NCBI GenBank assembly: GCA_023458755.1
Contig: JAEWYE010000062.1
Coordinates: forward strand, 1 to 64,000
DNA length: 64,000 bases
Direction of reading: 5' to 3'
Source: Bacillota bacterium
GTDB taxonomy: Bacteria; Bacillota; Clostridia; Oscillospirales; Acutalibacteraceae
This document shows, piece by piece, positions 32,262 through 41,721 of the stretch (positions are counted from its first letter, which is position 1; every line of letters starts with the position of its first letter). Position numbers and translations under genes: made by a program. The notes under the pieces are model-generated. The model was not told the DNA's origin and did no database searches. It saw only the letters and a list, made by a program, of their open reading frames with translations.

Positions 32262-32293
32262 TTTGTACCCCGCCCGATTGGGCGGGGTACAAA
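32262..32293. terminator. Very stable hairpin after the clpE-like gene
   Basis: TTTGTACCCCGCCC (32262-32275) pairs perfectly with GGGCGGGGTACAAA (32280-32293) around GATT. There is no proper T-run on the minus side, so it may protect the 3' end of the message rather than terminate alone. Confidence 0.65.
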
Positions 32294-32308
32294 TTCATGT
32301 ATTCTCTA

Positions 32309-34606
32309 TTATTTCAGAACATCAAGCTGAATATCCTCATCGGTAGCAGAAATTGAAATTCCTACAATGGAATTGTCATAGCTCTCCACAATCAAGGATG
32401 CAATCTTGTCCTCTACCTTGCGGCGAATAAGGTTGCGCAAATCACGTGCGCCGCTTTTTCCGCCGACCGCGTGCTGGGCAAGCCAATGGGTAGCCTTGTC
32501 GTCGTATACAAGCTCTATATCACGCTCTTTCAGCGTAGTAATATACTCATCCAGCATAAGATGCGCGATTGCTTCATAATTCTCCGCATCAAGCGCACGG
32601 AACACGATAATTTCGTCCACACGGCTCAAGAACTCAGGGCGAAGGAACTCTGACAGTGCTTTCATCACTTTTTCGCGCGTCGCGTCCGCCTGACTCTTTG
32701 CAAAACCCAAAGCCGATTCTTTTTGATTGCTGCCCGCGTTGGAGGTCATGACAATGACAGTATTTTCAAAATTAACGGTGCGCCCGTGAGCGTCGGTGAT
32801 TCGGCCCTCATCCAGAATCTGGAGCAAAATATTCATCACGTCCGGATGTGCTTTTTCAATCTCATCAAAAAGCAGAACGGAATACGGGCGGCGGCGAACT
32901 TTTTCCGTTACCTGACCGGCATCGTCATAGCCGACGTATCCCGGAGGAGAACCGATGATGCGGGATACGGAGTGTTTCTCCATAAATTCGGACATATCCA
33001 AACGGATAAGCGTTTCCGGCGTGTCAAACAGCTCTTTGGAAAGCACCTTTACCAGTTCCGTTTTGCCTACGCCGGTAGGCCCCACGAAGATAAAGGAAGC
33101 CGGCCTGCGGTGCGGGCCAATTTGCACCCTGCTGCGGCGAATTGCGGCCGCAACGGCTGCAACAGCCTCTTTTTGCCCGATTACTTTCGAACCGAGCTTG
33201 TTTTCAAGGTCAGCCAATTTCCGTAATTCATTTTCCTGCACACGGCTGGCCGGAATTCCCGTCCACAATTCAATTACATGGGCAATGTCTTCTTCCTTCA
33301 CTTCCGAACCGAGCGCGGCGGGTGCCAGTTCCTTCACTTTGGTATCCAGATTCGCAATTTCGTAACGAACCTGCGCCAGTTTTTCATAATCCGGCTCAAC
33401 GCCCTCCGCCGTCATTTCTTCTTCCTGTGTTTTCAGCTTTTCAAGTTCAAAATTGGCGGTATCGTACTCCGCCATTGGAAGGTTGCGCAAAGATGCGCAG
33501 GCGCTGGATTCATCCAGCAAATCAATCGCCTTGTCCGGCAGAAAACGGTCGTTGATGTAGCGTTCCGAAAGGACCACACAGCGGCGTATGATATACTCCG
33601 GAATATGCACTCGATGGTAATCTTCATAATAGGATTTAATACCTGACAGCACTTTTACGGTATCTTCAATGGACGGCTCCACAATCGTAATCGGCTGAAA
33701 TCTACGTTCCAGCGCGGCATCTTTTTCAATGTATTTGCGATACTCCGTAAAAGTGGTTGCGCCAATTACCTGAATCTCGCCGCGGGAAAGCGCGGGCTTT
33801 AAAATATTCGCGGCATTCATGGAACCTTCCGCGTCACCGGTGCCGACCAAATTATGAACCTCATCGATGAACAGAATGACATTGCCATCCGCTTTTACCT
33901 CATCCACAAGCCCTTTTATACGGCTTTCAAACTGCCCGCGGAACTGTGTACCCGCAACGAGAGCAGTTAAGTCAAGCAGCTGGATTTCCTTTTTCTTTAA
34001 GCGCGCAGGCACATTCCCGCTTGCAATGCGAAGGGCAAGTCCTTCCGCCACGGCGGTTTTACCGACACCGGGTTCACCGATTAAGCAGGGGTTGTTTTTA
34101 GTTCTTCGGCTTAAAATCTGTATTACACGTGAAATTTCCTGCTCGCGGCCGACAATACGGTCAATTTCACCGTTCTTCGCCCGCGCTGTTAAATTCGTGC
34201 AGTACATATCAATATTTTTGCGTTTTTTGTGGCTCTCGCTCTTTTTACCTTTTGGAGCGGTATCTCCATTCTTGGTTCTTTCCGGATTGCCCGGATTCTG
34301 TGAATCCGATGAGAAAATATTCTGCAAAAACGGAAATGTAGCAGCTCCGCCCGGAACAAAGTCTTCATCCGAACGGTCACCGTCCTCGTTGTTTTCTTCA
34401 CCGTTTAACGCCATCAGCTCATTCAGTTCGGACTCCATGGCTTCCATTTGTTCCTCGGTAATTCCCATTTTTTCCATGAGGTCGTTTACGGGTTTAATTC
34501 CCAATTCCTTGGCGCAGACCAAACAAAGCCCCTGGCTTTGATTCGAATCCACCGAAGGCGAAATAAACACAACAGCCTGCCTTTTGTGGCATCTTGAACA
34601 CATCAT
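32309..34606 (-). CDS. clpE: ClpE-like AAA+ unfoldase with N-terminal zinc finger
   Basis: An ATP-dependent unfoldase that feeds proteins to ClpP. The 765-residue protein starts with a zinc finger (CSRCHKRQ and CLVCAKEL, residues 3-33) as in ClpE, instead of the Clp-N repeats of ClpC. An acidic linker of about 100 residues follows, then AAA-1 with Walker A GEPGVGKT (about 180), a middle region, and AAA-2 with GPTGVGKTE. Also present are DEIEKAHPDV and an LGF tripeptide (ESALGFAKS) at the ClpP-docking loop position. Family members respond to heat and protein stress, but no CtsR operator was seen upstream. The start follows GGAGAAG at long spacing. Confidence 0.88.
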   Translation of the reverse strand: MMCSRCHKRQAVVFISPSVDSNQSQGLCLVCAKELGIKPVNDLMEKMGITEEQMEAMESELNELMALNGEENNEDGDRSDEDFVPGGAATFPFLQNIFSSDSQNPGNPERTKNGDTAPKGKKSESHKKRKNIDMYCTNLTARAKNGEIDRIVGREQEISRVIQILSRRTKNNPCLIGEPGVGKTAVAEGLALRIASGNVPARLKKKEIQLLDLTALVAGTQFRGQFESRIKGLVDEVKADGNVILFIDEVHNLVGTGDAEGSMNAANILKPALSRGEIQVIGATTFTEYRKYIEKDAALERRFQPITIVEPSIEDTVKVLSGIKSYYEDYHRVHIPEYIIRRCVVLSERYINDRFLPDKAIDLLDESSACASLRNLPMAEYDTANFELEKLKTQEEEMTAEGVEPDYEKLAQVRYEIANLDTKVKELAPAALGSEVKEEDIAHVIELWTGIPASRVQENELRKLADLENKLGSKVIGQKEAVAAVAAAIRRSRVQIGPHRRPASFIFVGPTGVGKTELVKVLSKELFDTPETLIRLDMSEFMEKHSVSRIIGSPPGYVGYDDAGQVTEKVRRRPYSVLLFDEIEKAHPDVMNILLQILDEGRITDAHGRTVNFENTVIVMTSNAGSNQKESALGFAKSQADATREKVMKALSEFLRPEFLSRVDEIIVFRALDAENYEAIAHLMLDEYITTLKERDIELVYDDKATHWLAQHAVGGKSGARDLRNLIRRKVEDKIASLIVESYDNSIVGISISATDEDIQLDVLK

Positions 34607-34762
34607 ACGCGAAAATTCACTTCTCCGCTGCCGAAGCGGACATTCTATTTTCTCTGCCTCGCGGCAAATTTGAGGCAGTTATACGTAAACCCTCCACGCA
34701 GAACAAATGCAGGTTCACGTCTTGTTTTCTCTTTTTGTTTTAAGAAAGCGCAGATAAAGCTG

Positions 34763-35359
34763 TCATCCGCGCTTTCTTAATTCCAAATCCAAACTGTCCT
34801 TCGGATCCGTTGAGTTCCAGATTCTAAGAAATATCATAAAGTATTTGATAAAGGCATAAATCATAAACGCCGCAGTAACCGAAAGCATGGTAACGGTAAG
34901 GGGAATATTTTCAATGTTCCAAATACCCTTTAACGCAACAATAATCGTGACCGAAACATAAAACATGCCGGTTGCAAGCTTGCCAAACCATTTGGCGCCG
35001 CATGGTTTTTTCTTTCTTTTTATCAGTACAAAACCGGCAATGATCATAGACAGTTCTTTGAATACAAAAATAGCCAACACCGGAATGAGCAGAGGCTGCT
35101 TGATTGCAAGGCATACCGCAACCGTTCCCTGTGTTAGTTTGTCCGCAAACGGGTCAAGCATTTGCCCAAGCTGCGTAAATTGATTGAATTTGCGTGCAAT
35201 CATCCCGTCAAACATGTCGCTTAGTCCGGAAAGTATAATCATTGCGGCTGCCAGCAAAATTTGGTTGTGCATAAAAAATATCACAAACGGTACGATCAAC
35301 AGAATTCTCAACGCGGAAAGCGCGTTGGGAACATTGATATTCTTATTCCAATCTCTCAT
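34763..35359 (-). CDS. pgsA: CDP-diacylglycerol-glycerol-3-phosphate 3-phosphatidyltransferase
   Basis: Makes phosphatidylglycerol phosphate, the first step to phosphatidylglycerol and cardiolipin. The 198-residue membrane protein begins NVPNALSALRILL (family N-terminus) and carries the CDP-alcohol phosphotransferase motif in SDMFDGMIARK followed by LGQMLDPFADK, with all catalytic aspartates. About five membrane segments. The C-terminus overlaps an inverted repeat (34742-34778) that lacks a T-run. Confidence 0.92.
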   Translation of the reverse strand: MRDWNKNINVPNALSALRILLIVPFVIFFMHNQILLAAAMIILSGLSDMFDGMIARKFNQFTQLGQMLDPFADKLTQGTVAVCLAIKQPLLIPVLAIFVFKELSMIIAGFVLIKRKKKPCGAKWFGKLATGMFYVSVTIIVALKGIWNIENIPLTVTMLSVTAAFMIYAFIKYFMIFLRIWNSTDPKDSLDLELRKRG

Positions 35360-35416
35360 CTACATTTTCCCCTCTACATGAAGATATCGCCGGATAATCA
35401 TCAAAAAAACGGTCAT

Positions 35417-36121
35417 TTATTCCCGGTTAAGCAGCGAATACGCAGGATTGTTCTGATATATCGTTCGAAATATATAAGAGGAATTCACAGTCTGCTGTAC
35501 AAATCTTGCGTCTTTCCCCTGCATGAACGGTACCGTCAGCTGCACCAATGCGCACAGCAGCAAGACAAGGATGATCCCTTTCAGCAGGCCAAATACGCCG
35601 CCAAGCAGTGAATTCAGCTGATGCAAAACGGGAAGTTTGCAAACGGTATTGAGTGCCTTTGCAAGAAAACGCACGACCAGTAAAAGCAAAATGAACAGCA
35701 CGACGACCAAAATCATTCTTGTCAGGTTGATGATGACCGGTGAAATCATATCGGCAACCTTTGGCGCAGCCGCAGCCGTTGAAGCGGAAACCGCTTTGCT
35801 TATGCTGCCGGAAGTAACGCCGTGATAGCCCATGCTGTTTGTCACAAAGCTCGGCAGCGCCTGCAGAATAGCCTGCACCTTTTGCTCAGCGGGCAATGTT
35901 GCAGAGGCTGAAATCGCCGTACCGATCTTTTTGATCAGCATATCGCGCAGTATGGTGTTATAAACAAATACTGATAACGCGTTACTTAGTATTACCGCTG
36001 CAATCATTGCTACGAAATAACCGATAAACTCAACAAAGGATTTTACAAACCCTCTGTGGAAGCCAAACAGGACACAAAGCAGGATAATGGCAAACAGAAT
36101 CACATCGGCTAAAATACTCAT
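35417..36121 (-). CDS. CvpA-family membrane protein
   Basis: A 234-residue protein with about four membrane segments: LADVILFAIILLCVLFGFHRGF at the start (the CvpA signature is a glycine/arginine turn after the first helix), the second helix at about 30-50, and two more near 150-200. CvpA proteins are linked to envelope homeostasis; the biochemical role is not known. The start at 36121 follows GGAGGATAG. The gene lies between pgsA and the DUF5711 gene with the same orientation. Confidence 0.85.
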   Translation of the reverse strand: MSILADVILFAIILLCVLFGFHRGFVKSFVEFIGYFVAMIAAVILSNALSVFVYNTILRDMLIKKIGTAISASATLPAEQKVQAILQALPSFVTNSMGYHGVTSGSISKAVSASTAAAAPKVADMISPVIINLTRMILVVVLFILLLLVVRFLAKALNTVCKLPVLHQLNSLLGGVFGLLKGIILVLLLCALVQLTVPFMQGKDARFVQQTVNSSYIFRTIYQNNPAYSLLNRE

Positions 36122-36415
36122 ACCTATCCTCCGCTTCCAATTTTCTATAATTGGATATACAACTAATAATATACCATAAAGAGGTAAATTGTACAAGTAA
36201 AGAGTTTGTCACATTTGGTGCAGAGAGAAAGGTTTGCAGAGTATTATTGTATGCCTGTTTCCGCCTTTAATCTTGAATATTTTTTAAATTTATTTAAAAT
36301 TTTATCCTTTTCGGATGATCCGCAAAAGCCTGTTTCTTTAATATCGGCTTATTTTTCTTTTATAGTCAGTTAACTTTAAAAAACATCCAAGAAAAAGCGC
36401 AAAATCTTTTTTGTA

Positions 36416-37660
36416 TTATTTAAAGGAAGCCAGGCGGATTTCGCTGACACCCAGAATAAATGCGGAGCCTTCATTGTGCAGGGCGATTGCTGCGGCATCG
36501 CTGCCCGCGTCGCAGGAACCGATATTCCTTCCCGACGCCGCGGAATAAGCATACACCTTATTACCAGCAAGAGCTGCTGCGGTATCTCCGTAAAGCGCTA
36601 CAGATTTGATTCGTTGATTCACTGCAACCGAAGCGGTCGTTTTTCCGGTATTGCCGAGCACTACCAGCTTGCTCTGCACAGAATTTTCATAAGGGGAAAG
36701 TGCTAGCACCGTACGGCCCGCATCCACCGCAAAGGCGGAAAGCTGCTGTCCTTCGTAGCTGAAATCCGTTTTACTGTCTGCTCCTTCCCGCACAATGCTG
36801 ATGCCTTTTTCGCCAATTGCCGTAATTGTCCCATTGTCGGCATATGTAATTGAAATCAGCATATTATCATTGCACGTCAGAACCGCCGTCGGTTTTGGAT
36901 TGCTGAAATCGAACAGATAGATAGCGGAACTCATCCCGCCGTCCTTCGCGGAAATCGCGCACACAGCAGCCTTCGTGCCCTCTTTATTTAAGGATACTCC
37001 GGTTACATAATATTCGGAAAAATTATATTGATATTGTTTTTTGTTGTCATTCAGATAAGCCGTCAGCTGGGAACAATAACCTTTGGTTTTTGTCACAAGC
37101 ACATAGCGTCCGTTTGAAGCAACATCTCCCGCCATAATATCCTGATCGGTATTTGACTTCACGATCGTTTTCGCGTGGCTCTCAATTTGATAGCCCGTAC
37201 CGCCTAAATTATAGATCAGTATCCGTGAATTGCGAACGCGCATGACCGGATTGCCGAAGCTGTGCTGACGGTTAACCATCTGTTTGGCGGTAGAATTCAG
37301 AATTGTCAGGGAGGTATCGCTTACCACAACAGCATCCTGATTCATCGAAGCAAAGTTACCCAACGCCACATTTTCACCTGAGATTGGTGCCGGGTATCCG
37401 TCTCCGACTCCAAATCCGACCACTTGATCCTGCACCCATTCCGCCACATTGGAAGGAGTCAGATTTTCGCGGTTGAACCAAATAAGCAAGCCCAAAACAC
37501 AAACGACCAATATCAGCAGTATCTTATATACCCAGCGGGGTATTTTCAAAAACGTGCTCTTCTTTTTTCTGCGTCTCGAATAGGGGTTGCCTTCCCTAGC
37601 GTCTTCATCCATATCCATTTCTTCGTCGGAATACCGTCTGGCTTTCCGTTTTGTGCTCAT
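36416..37660 (-). CDS. DUF5711-like membrane-anchored beta-propeller protein
   Basis: A 414-residue protein: highly charged cytoplasmic tail (residues 1-38), one membrane segment (about 43-63) and a long extracytoplasmic domain with repeated beta-strand units. Examples are QDAVVVSDTSLTILNS, GRYVLVTKTKGYC and GTKAAVCAISAKDGGMSSAI, resembling WD40/PQQ-like propellers. From memory this matches the DUF5711 family of Clostridia; there is no known function. Its GTG/ATG region overlaps the stop of truA by four bases, so the two are translationally coupled. Confidence 0.72.
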   Translation of the reverse strand: MSTKRKARRYSDEEMDMDEDAREGNPYSRRRKKKSTFLKIPRWVYKILLILVVCVLGLLIWFNRENLTPSNVAEWVQDQVVGFGVGDGYPAPISGENVALGNFASMNQDAVVVSDTSLTILNSTAKQMVNRQHSFGNPVMRVRNSRILIYNLGGTGYQIESHAKTIVKSNTDQDIMAGDVASNGRYVLVTKTKGYCSQLTAYLNDNKKQYQYNFSEYYVTGVSLNKEGTKAAVCAISAKDGGMSSAIYLFDFSNPKPTAVLTCNDNMLISITYADNGTITAIGEKGISIVREGADSKTDFSYEGQQLSAFAVDAGRTVLALSPYENSVQSKLVVLGNTGKTTASVAVNQRIKSVALYGDTAAALAGNKVYAYSAASGRNIGSCDAGSDAAAIALHNEGSAFILGVSEIRLASFK

Positions 37661-38430
37661 GGTTCAATCCCCTTCCCATCGAATATGGAGTCCTCATAAA
37701 AAACACGGTTTAAATACAATCCATGCGGTGGCGCGGTAGGCCCTGCCGCCTTCCGGTTTTTCGCTTCCAGAATGGCAGGTATTTCCTGCGGCTGAAACTT
37801 TCCCTGCGCCACGCGCAGAAGGGTACCGACCATAATTCGTACCATATTATATAAAAATCCGTCCGCCGCGACCGTAAACGTAATCAAATCGCCTTCCTTT
37901 TGAAGCTCCGCTTTTGTAACGGTACGCGTCATATCACCGCGTTCGCGGCTGTCAAGCGTACAAAAGGATGTAAAATCGTGGCTGCCGATAAAGCAGTGCG
38001 CGGCGGCGTTCAGTTTTTCCAAGTTCATTGGATACCAGTAATGCAAGGCATGTCCATCTAAAAACGGGGACCGAATGGGATTGTTCCAAATTTTATAAAC
38101 GTATTCCTTGCCCTCACAGGAGTAGCGGGCATGAAAATCCATCGGTACTTCGCGGCAGTTCAGCACCGCGATATCCGTTGGCAAAAAATGATTGAGTGCT
38201 CCCACCAAACGCTCACAGGGAATGTTGTGCTCCGTTTTTAAGCTGATGCAGTAAGCATAAGCATGCACACCGGAATCGGTTCGGCTGCACCCTTTTAAAT
38301 CCGGCACATCATTCAGCACCTTACCCAGTGCTTCCTGAAAAACCTGCTGCACAGCAAGGGAATTTTGCTGAATCTGCCAGCCATGATACCGGGTGCCGTC
38401 ATAGCAAATGGTAAGCAATAAATTCCGCAC
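37657..38430 (-). CDS. truA: tRNA pseudouridine(38-40) synthase TruA
   Basis: Converts uridines 38, 39 and 40 in the anticodon arm to pseudouridine. The protein has the N-terminal TICYDGTRYHGWQIQQN, the catalytic aspartate in GCSRTDSGVHAYA (about residue 53), ARYSCEGKEYVYKIWN, and the C-terminal FLYNMVRIMVGTLL. I use the GTG at 38430 (257 residues), seven bases after GGGGG; a longer form from 38490 lacks a ribosome site. It overlaps the next gene by four bases. Confidence 0.94.
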   Translation of the reverse strand: MRNLLLTICYDGTRYHGWQIQQNSLAVQQVFQEALGKVLNDVPDLKGCSRTDSGVHAYAYCISLKTEHNIPCERLVGALNHFLPTDIAVLNCREVPMDFHARYSCEGKEYVYKIWNNPIRSPFLDGHALHYWYPMNLEKLNAAAHCFIGSHDFTSFCTLDSRERGDMTRTVTKAELQKEGDLITFTVAADGFLYNMVRIMVGTLLRVAQGKFQPQEIPAILEAKNRKAAGPTAPPHGLYLNRVFYEDSIFDGKGIEP

Positions 38431-38558
38431 ACAATTCCCCCTTGTCGTTTTCTGATACCTATTATAATATACACGTTCTATTCTGCGCAACCACAGAAAA
38501 AGGCATTCTCAAATTTTTGGCTGTGCACGTTGATTCCGAGTTTTGCAGAATGATATCG

Positions 38559-39170
38559 TCAGGAATTAAACTTGTTCATGGCCTGTTCCATGCTGCCGCC
38601 TACAATCAGAGAAGCGGCGGATGCCGCGTAGTCGATTGCTTCATTCAGCGCGATAGTTTCCTGCTGGGAAAAGCGGGAAAGCACCCAATCTGCCAAATCC
38701 CATTGCGGGCTCGGTTTGGCACCAACACCCATTTTGATACGGGGGAACGTATCTTTCCCGGCAAGGTAGATAATATTTTTCATGCCGTTATGGCCGCCGT
38801 CACTGCCTTTTTTGCGAATGCGCAGTCTTCCGGGTTCCAGTGAAATGTCATCAAAAATAATCAGAATGTTTTCCGGCGGCAGCTTGTAAAAATTCATGGC
38901 TTCCTGCACGGATTGTCCGCTTAAATTCATAAAGGTAGACGGCTTCAGCAGCAGCACTTTCCTGCCCGCGATTTCCGCTTCGCCGCAAAGCCCTTTGAAT
39001 TTCAGCCGGTCTATTTTTACTCCTGCCAGTTCGGCAATATGATCAACGGTCATAAATCCCGCATTGTGCCGGGTACCCTCATATTGCTTGCCCGGATTTC
39101 CCAACCCGACAATCATATACTCGACCGGCCCGGTGGGAGCCTTTTGAGAAGAAAAAAGCTTACTTAACAT
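38559..39170 (-). CDS. pth: Peptidyl-tRNA hydrolase
   Basis: Releases tRNA from prematurely dropped peptidyl-tRNAs. After about 14 extra N-terminal residues, the conserved MIVGLGNPGKQYEGTRHN begins, with the catalytic histidine in TRHNAG. PSTFMNLSGQSVQ and DDISLEPGRLRIRKKGSDGGHNG follow. The 203-residue length is normal. It belongs to the glmU-prs-pth block found throughout Firmicutes, here with gaps of 116 and 68 bases. Confidence 0.95.
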   Translation of the reverse strand: MLSKLFSSQKAPTGPVEYMIVGLGNPGKQYEGTRHNAGFMTVDHIAELAGVKIDRLKFKGLCGEAEIAGRKVLLLKPSTFMNLSGQSVQEAMNFYKLPPENILIIFDDISLEPGRLRIRKKGSDGGHNGMKNIIYLAGKDTFPRIKMGVGAKPSPQWDLADWVLSRFSQQETIALNEAIDYAASAASLIVGGSMEQAMNKFNS

Positions 39171-39210
39171 AGAAATACCTCAAAATTCGGCAAATACTTT
39201 ATATAGATTT

Positions 39211-39241
39211 ATGGCGGGACAGAATCTGCATTCTACCCCGC
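39211..39241. other. Hairpin between prs and pth
   Basis: Read on the minus strand, GGCGGGGTAGAAT and ATTCTGTCCCGCC form a 13-pair stem (two G-U) with a 4-base loop. There is no T-run; it is probably an intercistronic structure. Confidence 0.5.
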
Positions 39242-39286
39242 CTTTGTCATACGAATAGCATATATAAACAGTTAAAAATCTTGTTA

Positions 39287-40246
39287 TCAGACAAACATGG
39301 GGGAAACCGGTTTGTCTTCGTAAATGCGTTCGATTGCTTCCGCAAACAGCGGTGCAACCGGAAGGATGGTCATGTTTGGCAGTACCTTTTCCGGTGAGAG
39401 CGGAATGGTATCGAGCAGAACCAGTTGGGTAATGTTGCTGTTCTTAATACGCTCGATTGCGGGGCCGGAAAGTACGGCATGGGTAGCGCAGGCGATAATT
39501 TCGGTCGCTCCGCCTTTTTCCGCAATGGCAGCCGCACCGTTGCACAGAGTACCAGCTGTGTCGATCATATCATCCACCATAATGACTTTTTTACCCTTTA
39601 CATCACCGATGATGTTCATAACTTCACAGGCATTTGCCTTTTGACGGCGCTTGTCCACGATGGCCAGGGGGCAGCCGATTCTTGCGGCAAAATTTCTGGC
39701 ACGCGTTACGGAGCCAAGGTCAGGCGAAACCACAACATATTCATCGGTATGACCGCCGATCAGTTCCTTCAGGTAAGAAGAAAGCAGCGGCGCGCCAAGC
39801 AGATGATCCACCGGAATATTGAAAAAGCCCTGAATCTGCGGAGCATGCAGATCCATGGTCAGCACACGGTCTGCACCGGCAGTGGTAATCAGATCGGCAC
39901 ACAATTTTGCTGAAATCGGGTCGCGGGCCTTCGCTTTACGATCCTGTCTTGCATAACCAAAGTACGGTATAACAGCGGTAATTCTGGCAGCAGACGCACG
40001 TTTCATCGCGTCAATCATAATGAGCAGTTCCATAAGATTGTTGTTTACCGGAGCACAGGTGGACTGAACAATAAAGCAGTCCGAGCCGCGAACCGACTCA
40101 AAGAGTGACATGGAAATTTCCCCATCACTGAACATGGAAACTTCAGACTTGCCCATTGGCAGCCCCAGACAATCGGAAATCTGTTTTGCAACACGCTGGT
40201 TTGCGTTTGCTGCAAAAATCTTGATATCCTTACCGTGAAAATTCAT
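39287..40246 (-). CDS. prs: Ribose-phosphate pyrophosphokinase
   Basis: Makes PRPP from ribose 5-phosphate and ATP. The 319-residue protein has SVRGSDCFIVQS, FGYARQDRKAKARDPIS, DLHAPQIQGFF with the catalytic-site histidine, and the PRPP-binding VMVDDMIDTAGTL (about residues 214-226). It is complete. It lies about 70 bases downstream of glmU, which links nucleotide and cell-wall precursor synthesis in one operon. Confidence 0.97.
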   Translation of the reverse strand: MNFHGKDIKIFAANANQRVAKQISDCLGLPMGKSEVSMFSDGEISMSLFESVRGSDCFIVQSTCAPVNNNLMELLIMIDAMKRASAARITAVIPYFGYARQDRKAKARDPISAKLCADLITTAGADRVLTMDLHAPQIQGFFNIPVDHLLGAPLLSSYLKELIGGHTDEYVVVSPDLGSVTRARNFAARIGCPLAIVDKRRQKANACEVMNIIGDVKGKKVIMVDDMIDTAGTLCNGAAAIAEKGGATEIIACATHAVLSGPAIERIKNSNITQLVLLDTIPLSPEKVLPNMTILPVAPLFAEAIERIYEDKPVSPMFV

Positions 40247-40314
40247 TTGCGTATCCCCCTAAATGTATTGCCGCCCAGCTTAGTATTGGTAAGTGGGCGG
40301 TAGTTTTAATGCCT

Positions 40315-41391
40315 TTAACGGCAATGTTCACAATTTAATTTTGTACAATCGTCAGAAGGCAGAACGGAATATGGTACTGGTGACTGATTGCTGCCAACGA
40401 TACAATACGAGCCTTGAATGGAATTTAAGGTAACATGATTGCCTATAGTGCAATCCGTCAGCACAGTATTCGGGCCGAGCTGACAGCCGTTTCCGATAGT
40501 GGTTTCCCCACGCAGGATGGTTCCCGGCAGAATGCAGGTGTCGCTTCCGATGGTGACATCCGGTCCGATGATAACACCGTCACGGCAGGGAATTTCAATC
40601 CCGTCACGCATCAGTTTGCTCAGTATGCTTTCCCGCGCGATTGAATTCAAAGCATTTAGCTGCAGACAGTCATTGGCACCCAGTACGGTATTCGCGTTTG
40701 AGGTAGTAAACGCCGCCGCCTTTTTACCGCCTGCAATCAATAATTTTATCGCATCCGGCAAATAATATTCACCTTGTGCGTTATTATTTTGAATATTTCC
40801 CAATACAGAAAGAAGGTCGTCGATTCTGAACCAATACGCACCGGAATTCACTTCCAGGATAGCAAGGGTAGCATAATCGGCGTCCTTCTGTTCTACAATT
40901 GCGCTTATTAAATGGGTATCTTCGTCTCTTACAATACGGCCGTAACCGGTAGGATCATCCAAAACAGCAGAAATCACCGTAACGGAATTGCCATTGCTGA
41001 TGTGCTCCTTGAGCGCATCCCCGATTACCTGATCATCAATAAACGGTGCGTCCCCGTTCAAAACAAGTACATTTCCCCCACGGAAACGGCTCAAAAAAGA
41101 TTCTGCCATCATAACCGCGTGGCCGGTTCCTTTGCGTTCTGCCTGCAGAACATGTTCAATCTTCAAATGGGCAGTATCCGCCTGATTAACTTCGGAAAGA
41201 TAGTCTTCCACCGTTTCATGCATGTATCCTGCTACTACGCATATATGGTTTACATCTGCCTTGTGTGAAGCGTCCAGCACCCATTGCAGCATGGGCTTAA
41301 ACAACACGGGCGAAAGCACTTTCGGGCGGTTGGATTTCATTCGTTTGCCTTCACCGGCAGCAAGAATAACTGCACAATTTTCTGATGGCAT
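40315..41391 (-). CDS. glmU: Shortened GlmU: UDP-GlcNAc pyrophosphorylase with truncated acetyltransferase half
   Basis: The N-terminal nucleotidyltransferase domain is complete: LAAGEGKRMKSNRPKVLSP (residues 10-28), VLNGDAPFI and GTGHAVMMAE. After about residue 250 only four or so left-handed beta-helix rungs follow (IIGPDVTIGSDTCILPGTIL, TIGNGCQLGPNTVL). The protein ends at 358 residues instead of about 455, with a non-helical tail containing three cysteines. The rungs that carry the acetyltransferase catalytic histidine are missing, so it probably makes UDP-GlcNAc from GlcNAc-1-phosphate only. The stop is a clean in-frame codon. Ribosome site GGAGGAGC. Confidence 0.9.
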   Translation of the reverse strand: MPSENCAVILAAGEGKRMKSNRPKVLSPVLFKPMLQWVLDASHKADVNHICVVAGYMHETVEDYLSEVNQADTAHLKIEHVLQAERKGTGHAVMMAESFLSRFRGGNVLVLNGDAPFIDDQVIGDALKEHISNGNSVTVISAVLDDPTGYGRIVRDEDTHLISAIVEQKDADYATLAILEVNSGAYWFRIDDLLSVLGNIQNNNAQGEYYLPDAIKLLIAGGKKAAAFTTSNANTVLGANDCLQLNALNSIARESILSKLMRDGIEIPCRDGVIIGPDVTIGSDTCILPGTILRGETTIGNGCQLGPNTVLTDCTIGNHVTLNSIQGSYCIVGSNQSPVPYSVLPSDDCTKLNCEHCR

Positions 41392-41473
41392 ATAGCTCCT
41401 CCAAAAAAACGATTTTCAAATGGAAGTACAGCCGGGAATCCGTTCAAATCCCCCGGCAAAAAGCCGTGCACGC

Positions 41474-41526
41474 AAAAAAGACGTATGCTTCGCCGAATCC
41501 GCAGGATGCCGTAGACAACGTCTTTT
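41474..41526 (-). promoter_or_regulatory. Terminator-like hairpin in the glmU leader
   Basis: On the minus strand AAAGACGT and ACGTCTTTTTT flank a 35-base internal region with its own partial pairing (GGCATCC/GGAT). A second stem, GCCGGG/CCCGGC (41457-41431), follows before the ribosome site. A T-run directly after the first stem makes it a candidate attenuator for glmU-prs-pth. A promoter candidate upstream is TTGAAA-16-GATAAT. No known riboswitch consensus was recognised. Confidence 0.45.
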
Positions 41527-41721
41527 GTATATTATGGCATATATTAACAAATGCTAAATTTCGTGAATTCTTGTACCCCTATTATCTCATATGTACGGGA
41601 TTTTTCAAGACAATTTTTAATATTTGTGAATGTTTTATTAAACTTAATTAATTTTTAACAAAAAATTGATTAATATCGGTAAGTTTTGCGGAAAAAAAGT
41701 ATGGTAATCCTTACAGAATTT

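Noticed and set aside
34742..34778. Inverted repeat AAGAAAGCGC/GCGCTTTCTT at the end of pgsA as a terminator
   Set aside because: One arm is inside the coding sequence and no T-run follows on the minus strand, so I do not call it a terminator.
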